NCBI GenBank assembly: GCA_038380795.1
Contig: CM076276.1
Location: 16,160,001-16,224,000, forward strand
Direction of reading: 5' to 3'
Origin: Pyrocephalus nanus
Lineage: Eukaryota; Chordata; Aves; Passeriformes; Tyrannidae
Length of the DNA: 64,000 nucleotides
Made by a program: the position numbers and the translations under genes. Positions 56,270-64,000 of this stretch are shown piece by piece. The notes beneath the pieces were generated by a model, which saw nothing but the letters and a program-made list of their open reading frames with translations, was not told the DNA's origin and did not search any database. Each line of letters opens with the position of its first letter. Position 1 is the stretch's first letter.

Positions 56270-56900
56270 TTCCTGCCTTTCTCCATCCCTTCATAAAAAA
56301 TGGATGTGGGATGAAAGGTTTTACACAGCAAACAGAACCGAGATTTAGGGCTACAAATGTCAGATTTCACAACACTCTGCCCATAAAACTGAAAGTCACG
56401 TCACCAGTAGCACGAACCCAGGGATGGGACCGCAGAGTTCCTAAAAGTAAATGAAAATGACATCTGGAGTTATTTTCTCCTACTCTTAAAAATCAGCCTA
56501 GCAGGAATATCAAAGTAATCCATGAGCCTGGTCATTCCTGTAACACACTGGTATAAATCAAAAACAAAACCATGGACGAATCGGGTAGAAAATCATCTTC
56601 CAGAGACATCCAACTGAGCTCAGCAAAGGAGAAAAGGCTGACACAACATCTTTAAACATTTTTAATTACCCTGTCAAACTGACAATTATGGAGCTAATTA
56701 TTAGGAAGACAATACCAGATATACTGAATAGCACATCAACAGTGGGTTTATGTAATTATGCAATTTAATGAATTGAAGGCTACAGTAATGGACTATATCT
56801 GGTTAATTAGAGACTCCCTTTCTACTAATAATGCCATCTATTTTCAATTCACTGTATTTATTTTTTCTGTAAAACTAGGCACATTTCCACAGATGATGAA
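56270..56900. promoter_or_regulatory. Candidate conserved non-coding element (strong at 56,641-56,900)
   Basis: The right part is packed with homeodomain cores: TTTTAATTACCC near 56,660, GAGCTAATTATTAGG near 56,691, GTAATTATGCAATTTAATG near 56,752, and GGTTAATTAGAG near 56,801. That is at least five TAATTA-type sites in 150 bp. The left part (56,270-56,640) is A+T-leaning with a few CpGs. Confidence 0.5.
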
Positions 56901-57290
56901 GGATTCTTCAGAGCAGCTCAGACACCCCTTCCTTTATGGGTGGGACACAGATTTTTTCATGGGGCTGATGAACTCCAGCTGCTTCTCTTTTATTTTCAAC
57001 TTTGCCATATTCCTTAGTTACATCCCAGGGGTGGGCTCCTGCTGTTGGCACTCAGCCTGCCCAAAACCCCCCAGTGCCCTGGGCATGGCTCCTTCTTCCC
57101 ATTCCCTGCCCTGGGAATGGCTCCCTGAGCACCTGTCCCAAGTCCCCAGTGCAAACCCAGCCCTGTGCCAGGGTGCAGGGGGAGAGAGAGGAGGTCTTCA
57201 GTGGTGCATGGATGGGTCAAGGTCACCTGTCTATGGAGCTCTTGAAGGACCAGGGCTGGCTGGTGGTGCTGCTACCCCAGCACCAGTCAC
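56901..57290. other. G+C-rich stretch with a short duplication
   Basis: GCCCTGGGCATGGCTCC (57,076-57,092) recurs with one change at 57,108-57,124, 32 bp downstream. Nothing else recognised. Confidence 0.55.
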
Positions 57291-57294
57291 AGGA

Positions 57295-57530
57295 AACCAA
57301 ATAAATAATTTAAACATTTTCCCTAACAGATAAAATTTTGGAGGGTTTCAAGCCTCCTAATTTCTCATTGTTGAACAAAAATTCTCTGATAAATTATTGA
57401 TTGTATTTTAAATGTACCCACAGAAGCCATTTTAATTCTTCTTTTCGCTTCTTGGAAATAATTAACCTGTTTAAATTTTTTAATCACTTGAAGATATTCC
57501 CCATTAGTTGTTACTTGGCGGGAAGGGCCC
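57295..57530. promoter_or_regulatory. Candidate conserved non-coding element
   Basis: ATAATTTAAACATTTTCCC near 57,303, GATAAATTATTGATTG near 57,387, GGAAATAATTAACCTG near 57,454 and TTTTTTAATCACTTG near 57,476, ending sharply at a G+C-rich flank. Confidence 0.45.
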
Positions 57531-58075
57531 TGCTTGCCGTGCTGGCTTTGGGCGACTCCAAAGGGAGTAATCAGCTGTGGGAAGCCTCATGGCCACACTC
57601 CACTGCTGGGCCAGATCTCACATCCCACCCTCCCACAGTGTTCCCAGGGTGTGATCTGCCTCATCAGCTTGTCCCCAAGGAGAAGAGGTTCTAAGGATAG
57701 GACCTGTTCCCAATTTGCAGGTGTCAGCTTGCACCCACGTCTCCCTCCATCACAATCTGTGTCACTAAGACGAAAAAGATGTATTTGGGACTGCAGCTCT
57801 TGAGGGACAGAAAAGCTGAAAAACTTCACTGGTCCCCTCAGTTCTGCAGAGAGGGCTGTTGAGCCACATCTGCTGTCCAGTGTTTCCCTGCAGTTGCACA
57901 GCCAGAGCCACAGCTTCCACAGTGCCCTTGGCTGCAGAGAGGAGACAAATGCCACAGCAGAGGGGCCCAAAGTGGGAATACAGAGCAGGTCAGTTGACAG
58001 GTAAAACCACCAGGGAAGGAGGTGCTTGGACCATGCCCTTTGTACCAGGGCACAGCAACCCACTGAGATGGGTGT
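57531..58075. other. Unique G+C-rich stretch, nothing recognised
   Basis: No supported feature. Confidence 0.6.
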
Positions 58076-58079
58076 GAAA

Positions 58080-58330
58080 AGGTGAAAAACCTGACAAATG
58101 AAAGCACCAAATCCAGCTTCTCACATTTTGCACTTTACTGGCATCAATGGCACAAATATTTGGCACGTGATCCTTGCAGAGTTTTACTGGCTTTGCACAC
58201 CCAAACATACCAAAGGACTCCCCAGCTAAGTGGAAGCTGTAGTTAGGAAGGAAGGAATTCAATATTGTATTTGTAAATTAATAAAAACCTGGCAATTGTG
58301 AAAACATCCTGGGCTTTTGTTGGCCTGGAG
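58080..58330. promoter_or_regulatory. Candidate conserved non-coding element
   Basis: A+T-leaning block with TGGCACGTGATCC (E-box with CpG) near 58,160, CACAAATATTTGGC near 58,151, and GTAAATTAATAAAAACC near 58,273. Confidence 0.35.
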
Positions 58331-59780
58331 ATTTATTCAGTCCTGCTGGCTTTCCAGCAGAGACAGAAAAGATCATAAACCTGCCAAGAGAAATGCCTCT
58401 GCAAAATGTTCCAGCTATAACATTCCTCTTCCTTCTGGCACAGCAGCAAAGGTGCCCCAAAAAGGCCAAGAGCTGATCTTGCAAACTCTGTCCCCTCTGT
58501 CCTTGCCAGCAGCTGCTTAGGGACACTAACCTAAAAGACCTGACTGTTCTGAAGTTGTGATTTGGTTTGGTGGGATCTTTCAAAGCTTCCTTCTTTCTAG
58601 GAGTGTATTAGGCCTTGAACTGTGCTATGTGCTCATCAAAATTCCATGAGGAAGTGCTGGGAAGGGGTTCTGGGGGTCTGGACTGTGCATAGCCCCTGCT
58701 GTCAGCTCAGGCATCAGCAGCTTCTATCAAGCATTTCCAGCATTCCCCCACCTCCCCCCTGAGCTGATGTGGCTCCTGGTTTCACTTCAGGTTGCACCTT
58801 CAGCCTCTTCTCTGAGTTGCCCCATCGGAGCTGTGCACAAGAACCCTCTGTGAGCTTAGGTAGAATCAAAGCTTAACTTGTGAAGACACACCAGTACAAA
58901 ATCAGACCGTGAGAAGGGTCATGGCATCTGTGCCCTGCACTGCTGCCATGCACTCTTGTCTCCATGGAAATGGGGTTCAGGAGCAGAAGCACCAGCCACC
59001 TCTCGGAGCCCCACCAGCTGCAACTGCAGCTTCCAGCTTCCCCAAGAAGAGCCTTTGCTGAGGCAGGGTGAGGGATAAGTGCACCACATGTCCTGCTCAG
59101 AGCAGGACACCCACGACAGGGAGACCAGGCTGACCCACGGCCCTGGGAGCTCATGGCAAGAGCTGCAGGAAAGGGACCAGCTGAGCGCTGTGAGGCACAG
59201 AGGCAGCAGCGGGAACAGCTGTCTGGAGTGACAGATGCATTCCTGCTCCTGCTGTTAACCAAGGCAGACACAGCTCCCTGGCCCTCACTCTCCCAGCGAC
59301 ACTCTGAGGCAGCAGAACATTTTGCTCCTGATGTACGAGTCAAATGCATTAGCTCGAGCCCTCTGGGGAGTCTCTGAGCACTGTACTGAGCTCTGCCACT
59401 TCCCCAGGGTCAGCAGCTGATCCAACATCTTCCTGAGTGTCAAGGCGGCAGAATTCACCATGTATTTCTCAGGTTTGTAAAAACTCCAAGCCCCTGAGCC
59501 CAGGCAGAGGAGACTCTCTATGAGTCGCATTATCACAGGATGGACCCAGTCAAGGAGACAGGGCCTCTGACAGGAGCTCTGCCCGGAAAACTTGCAGCCC
59601 AGATCCCAGTGGACAGCTAGAACCTGTTTGCATGGGATGCTTTGCCTTTGTAGGTGAAGGAACAGGATTCCACCTAGGGCCTGGAAAGGGCTGAGCAGCA
59701 AGGGCTTCAGACTTTGCCAAATATTTAATAGACCAATGATCCAGAACCAGCACTTCTGAGGTGCAGAAGCATTTCATTTT
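58331..59780. other. Unique stretch, nothing recognised
   Basis: Balanced to G+C-rich. Contains the palindrome at 59,089-59,109; otherwise featureless. Confidence 0.55.
59089..59109. repeat. 21-bp near-palindrome (10-bp arms, 1-nt centre)
   Basis: TGTCCTGCTC (59089-59098), a single A, then GAGCAGGACA (59100-59109): arms are exact reverse complements. In DNA this is a symmetrical site for a dimeric protein rather than an RNA hairpin, since the loop would be one base. Confidence 0.7.
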
Positions 59781-59807
59781 CACTGGGGAATGCTCAACTA
59801 GCTGTTT

Positions 59808-59821
59808 TATATATATATATA
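59808..59821. repeat. (TA)7 microsatellite
   Basis: Uninterrupted TA repeats. Likely polymorphic in length. Confidence 0.85.
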
Positions 59822-61010
59822 AGATTTGTGAGTGAATTCAGTGCATGTGAAACCAAAGGAGTGATTGCACTGGCACAGGCCACAGGTAAGGCAGAAAGAC
59901 TGGCCAGCATCTTGGGGTCATGAGGCAGCACAGTGCCATACCACTCATACCACACCAGCACTCCAGACCAGACACTGGACATTTCCCAGGACTCAAGTGC
60001 TCAGTACCTCAGGAGGAAAATCTCCACCAACCTTGGTGCAATACTCATGAAAACAGAAGTTGGTTGCACCACTCTTTGTGTGCTTCAAATGATGCCGAAG
60101 AAGCTTCATGCAGCTCTGCCTGATGGAGATGCATACCAATTGTCTCCAGAGTGGTTACCCAAAATGTCCCAAGAGGCAAGAAAAGAGAAAGAAGCAACTT
60201 GTTTAATATCCCTCCAAACTCAGCATAAGAAGAATTGAGCTTCTTCTCCTGCACCCCAGACCACCTTTCCTGCCATGGTCTCTGTTCTCTATGTTCCTCA
60301 TTTCCAGGGACGTCCAGTGTTGGGGAACCCCAGGAAGCATCTTGGGCCCACCACTCCTTCTTGAAGCATCCTTCTGGCTCCCAGCCCTGTCCTCAGCCTC
60401 CCCTGTCTGGATGCATCAATGCCAAACTGTCTGCATTACTTCCCAGCCCTTTGTCAGTGTCTCACTCTCTGCAGAGCCAGCAGTGACCACATGTGCTCTC
60501 CTCTACCTCAGTCCTGAGCCCCCCCATGCCCTCACCCCTCTGGCTTCTTCCTGTGTTCCTCCACAGGCTTATCAGCTGTGCTGACACTTGGGCTTCATCT
60601 CTCTTCATCTCCCTTTCATGCAACAACACAGGCAGCCTTCTTTTCCAGTCATTTAGAATTTGTTGATACTTTACAGTCTATGATTATCTGACTGATAATG
60701 GAAGGATCATCAGGAGGGACATCCCCATCACTTTGTTCAGTTGTCTGCCTCCTGCACTTGCTGGGCTTTCAAATATCCAGGGTGCCCTGGATTCTAGCTT
60801 TCACTTCTAGCTCTTCCTGTTGCGGATACTCCTGGGCAGGTGCCTCTTCTCACCCTCCTGCTCTGGCATGTCTTTGGTAGGAGTTCAGGTTGGATAAGCA
60901 GTCATCTCCTCTAATCTGGGTCCTGTAAAATGCCAGATTTTGCACCCGAGTTCAATTTCCATCTTGGGCTCAACCATCCATTAGCCAGAGGTACAAGCTG
61001 AGTCTGCACA
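59822..61010. other. Unique stretch, pyrimidine-rich in part
   Basis: 60,240-60,660 is rich in C and T on the plus strand. A CTTTTCCAGTCATTT word near 60,645 resembles one CR1 block but is not supported by neighbours. Nothing recognised. Confidence 0.5.
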
Positions 61011-61755
61011 GAGTGCCAGTGAAAGTGAGGGACCAGCAGAGCTGGGGGCTGAGGGCAGAAGGGATAATCAGGGCTCAGCAAGGAAGAAACTGCTCAGGCA
61101 CAAAGGCAGCACCACTTCCAGAAAACAGCTATGCTTGTGATGCCATCATTCCATCATCCCTGGAGCAAAGCCCTCCGATGCCAGAGCCTGGTGTACCAGG
61201 GGGCACTCACAGAAAGAACAAGGGGAACTTTGGTGCTGAGGAGCTGACCATGAACAAAGCAAATGTTGATCCTCCTGCTCCTTCTGCAGGCCCAGAGGAG
61301 GAAGAAGAGCGGCACTGGGGACTTCAGGAAAACAGCCCTGGATCTGAGGAATGGCCCAGACTCTCTGGGGCCAGAGCAGAGAGCACAGTGCTGGCTGCAG
61401 GGCTGCTCTGCTGGCAGAGCACAGCCCAGCTTGGCTGCTGCCAGCACCGGCTTCTCTTCTCTGACACCACTCAGCCATCATCCATGGGGTGGATGCCCTG
61501 CAGCACCGATCTGCTCTCACCCCACCGAGGCTGCCCCATCCCACTCTTGCCTGCAGACCATGGGATCAGCTCCTGTCCACCCCAGCACAGAGGTCAAACC
61601 CAAGATCTTCTTAACAACCAGTACAGCAGGGCTGCAGGGCAACTGAAGAGTTCTGTTTTCTGGATTCCAAATGTTTTTGCAGAGCTCCATCTAGGGGGCA
61701 TGCTGCTGGACCAGGCTGCAGAGCAAGACATGTACCACTAAATAAGTCAATGGCT
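61011..61755 (+). other. Longest stop-free stretch; probably not coding
   Basis: The plus strand has no stop codon from 61,013 to 61,738. The run begins at GTG, and the first ATG is at 61,178, giving 187 codons from ATG. The translation shows one acidic patch (PEEEEERHWG) and otherwise mixed composition, with no signal peptide, domain, Kozak context or splice evidence that I can recognise. Antisense frames of 97-132 codons overlap it. Local G+C richness lowers stop frequency, so chance is the simplest reading. Confidence 0.5.
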
Positions 61756-61759
61756 CCTT

Positions 61760-62050
61760 CCCCTGGCCCGAGGCCTCTCGTCACACACTTACGGTGCTAA
61801 TTAAAAAGGGAGAGAACAGCCCATAAATTTTACAGTTTATTCTAGCTTCAGTTAAGCTGGTTTTAAAAGAGCTGATGAAGGTAAGTGCACCTGTGCAGAT
61901 CAGTGGTGCATCACAGACAGAGTCAGAGCACTTAATTAAATGTTATTGTAGGAACAGCCCTCATCAGACAAGACTGAGTATTAAAGCATCAATTTTCTGA
62001 ACGAGACTGGCTGTAATCAGAGTCTCCTGCTATGAGAAAGCAAAAGTAAT
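61760..62050. promoter_or_regulatory. Candidate conserved non-coding element (strong)
   Basis: CpGs at the left edge (GGCCCGAGG, CTCGTCAC, TTACGGTGC) run into GTGCTAATTAAAAAGGG near 61,794, a TTTACAGTTTATTC stretch, the palindrome TTAATTAA at 61932-61939, and GAACGAGACTGGC near 61,999. Confidence 0.45.
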
Positions 62051-62335
62051 CCCAGCTGCTGACACCAATGTCCCTTGGAGAGTGGCAGAAGAAAGTACCA
62101 CAGCCACGGAAGCGCCCACCGCTGCAAAAGACAGAGCGGCTCGAGAAGAGAGAGAAGACCCTGGGGTTCTGCTTCACTTGCCGATGGTCCAGCACAGGGA
62201 GCTGTGTCCCAGACCACTCTGAGAGCTGACCAGCCACAGCAGCACCCCCCGGCCCCACTGCACACAGAGCTGCTGGACACTGTGCTGGTGAAAGTGTCCC
62301 AGCTGCGGCGGCAAACAGGCTGGGTCACTGACAAT
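62051..62335. other. G+C-rich, mildly CpG-enriched stretch
   Basis: Several CpGs (CCACGGAAGCGCCCACCGC near 62,104, GGCTCGAG near 62,138, GCGGCGG near 62,305). No gene supported; it may be part of the neighbouring regulatory block. Confidence 0.45.
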
Positions 62336-62339
62336 CACT

Positions 62340-62600
62340 CCAGAGGGGTTACAACAGATCTACCCATCCTCCATGTGTTTTTATTTTCAGGTGAATCGTG
62401 GTGTCTCATTTTACAGCCTCGGCCCCAAGATGAAAGCATAGCGTTAAACATCACAAATCCTCTAATATTGCTGTGCCTAGAGTTGGAGGCCCTCACATAT
62501 GCAGATATTACTTCTCTGTTGCTCTGAGGTCTCTTTCTAATTTAATACTTTACCAATATTGCAAAATTCATAACGTGGGCTTCTCCAGAGGAACACAGCT
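62340..62600. promoter_or_regulatory. Candidate conserved non-coding element
   Basis: GTGAATCGTGGTG, ATAGCGTTAAAC and CATAACGTGGGC retain CpGs in A+T-leaning sequence; TTTCTAATTTAATAC lies near 62,533. TTTTTATTTTCAG near 62,380 resembles a splice acceptor, but no exon follows convincingly. Confidence 0.35.
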
Positions 62601-62915
62601 TATCTCCCAGGAAGGGGCTGTCTGTCACTGCAGTGGATTCCCTGCTATTCCACCCTGTCCCCATGTCCAGATGGCGGGGCGATGATGGATGCCAGCACAC
62701 ACCTCTGCCTCTCGGCAGGCTCTCTGTGCCCGGACCAGCCTCAGTGAAACTGCAGCAAGCATGGGGCAAAGGTTCTGCCTGTGGGTCCTTCCCATCCTCC
62801 AATGGTCTCCAAGTTCCCACCCTGAGCCCTGACACATCCCTGATCTAAACACCACGAGCTGGTGGGTAGGGGAGACAGGATGGCAAGGCTGGCAGCTAGA
62901 TCTGCCCTTTTCTGG
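62601..62915. other. Unique G+C-rich stretch, nothing recognised
   Basis: No supported feature. Confidence 0.6.
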
Positions 62916-62919
62916 TACT

Positions 62920-63080
62920 GTCAGATCAAATAGCTGCTAATTGACCATTGTGTCTCCTTTTGCTGAGCTATTAGCCGTGGCACCATGTCAGCTTCCTGAC
63001 ATTAATTATCTGTGAGTTAGCAGGATCTGAAAGCATAAATAAGGGTTTGCCATGATGGCAGGGTAAGCTCAGGACCGCAA
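62920..63080. promoter_or_regulatory. Candidate short conserved non-coding element
   Basis: CTAATTG at 62937-62943, GAGCTATTAGCCGTGG with a CpG near 62,965 and ATTAATTA at 63001-63008, all within 75 bp. Confidence 0.4.
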
Positions 63081-64000
63081 GGACTGATGTAGTCACCGTG
63101 CCCTGGTGTGGTGGGTGCCATCGCTGGGCACAAGGCCAGCAAGGTGTCAGGTACCACATAGAGGAGCCAAATCTCCCCAAAATCACTCAGAATTTGGTTG
63201 GATTATCGTACTTCAGGGACACTCTTATTCTCAGGCCACTTTCAGCAGTTACAACGGTACCAGAGACCACAGCACCACACAACAGTACCAACAGGCCCAC
63301 AGCATGCTGACATGAGCCACACTGGCTGGGCTTTGCCCTGGTTTGGAAGTGTTGTCTTACAGCCAACACAAATGAAATGCAGCAGAACAGCCTTTGCCAA
63401 GCCCATGAGGGTCATTCCTCCAGCTGATCATCACCACAGAGAGAAAAGGATCAAACATAGCAAACCTTGGCACATGTGTCCTTTCCTGGCAGCTCTAAGA
63501 GGTTCTCATTAGCCCCCTTGGTTAAAGGAGCTCTGACTGTCCCCTCATCAGCCACCTCTGAGACCAGCAATGCTCAGCAGTCAGCAAAGGAGCTGCTGCA
63601 AAGCAAACATGCTCCAGGCACTGCACTGCTGAGAGGGCTGGGACAGCTTTAACACACACTTGTCTGCATTTCACACATGCATCTGCATTCAGCAAACACT
63701 CTGAAAGTGCTCTGAAGGAGCAAGGAGGCTCTGGACCCTCCTTTCCTCATCGCAACACAGCTCTGTACAGACCTCCAGCCCAGCCCTTCTGGCCCCACTG
63801 AGGGGCTGAGACACTCACACCGTTGTTGCTCCAGTGCCAAACCAGCCACTCCTAGGAGAGGGGATGCAAGTGGCCCTGATCAGTGCTTCTTGATGCAGAA
63901 TCCTACAGGCTGGGGGAGAGAGACTAAGCCCCTACAGCCAGAGCAGCACCAACCAGCCCAGACACCCAGACTGGGGACCAGCTGGGGAGCAGCTTGAGTT
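63081..64000. other. Unique stretch to window end, nothing recognised
   Basis: Balanced to G+C-rich. Short overlapping open frames only; no repeat or exon-like signal. Confidence 0.55.

Noticed and set aside
60590..60660. CTTTTCCAGTCATTT resembling a CR1 block
   Set aside because: Neighbouring blocks do not continue the family order convincingly.

Overview
This window looks like non-coding nuclear DNA from a vertebrate, most likely a bird. The evidence is: no operon-like or densely packed open frames; CpG-poor sequence of middling G+C; almost no interspersed repeats; and the three recognisable mobile-element remnants all resemble CR1 LINEs, the dominant retrotransposon of birds and other reptiles. 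I saw no Alu, B1 or L1 sequence. A turtle or crocodile cannot be excluded, but they usually carry more repeats. Species and chromosome cannot be named from the sequence.

I find no protein-coding gene, no convincing coding exon, no rRNA or tRNA gene and no CRISPR array. The open frames are short, overlap on both strands, match no protein I recognise, and many begin at GTG, TTG or CTG. The window therefore looks like a gene desert or the inside of a very long intron.

The layout alternates between two textures. (1) Blocks of about 150-600 bp that are A+T-rich and full of TAATTA-type homeodomain sites, POU octamers and FOX/PBX-like motifs, some with retained CpGs; this is the look of conserved non-coding enhancers. 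(2) G+C-rich stretches of CCTG/CAGG-like unique sequence with no visible function. The densest regulatory-looking part is 7.1-12.4 kb, where A+T-rich blocks flank the only CpG island in the window (about 10,720-11,810). Other strong blocks are at 0.7, 3.2, 4.9, 17.5, 21.4, 22.8-23.3, 23.6-24.1, 29.5, 35.8-36.0, 37.6-38.1, 39.7, 51.7-52.1, 54.4, 56.6 and 61.8 kb.

Repeats are few: three degraded CR1 pieces (about 2.5, 41.4 and 46.4 kb), a six-copy 33-bp minisatellite at 52.4 kb, a 33-bp tandem duplication at 26.2 kb, some microsatellites and several short perfect inverted repeats. A possible LTR tail at 36.8 kb and a possible terminal exon at 49.1 kb are weak leads. Conservation claims are judged by texture only, since no alignment could be run. 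If the blocks are real enhancers, they would act together as a long-range regulatory landscape for a developmental gene outside the window.
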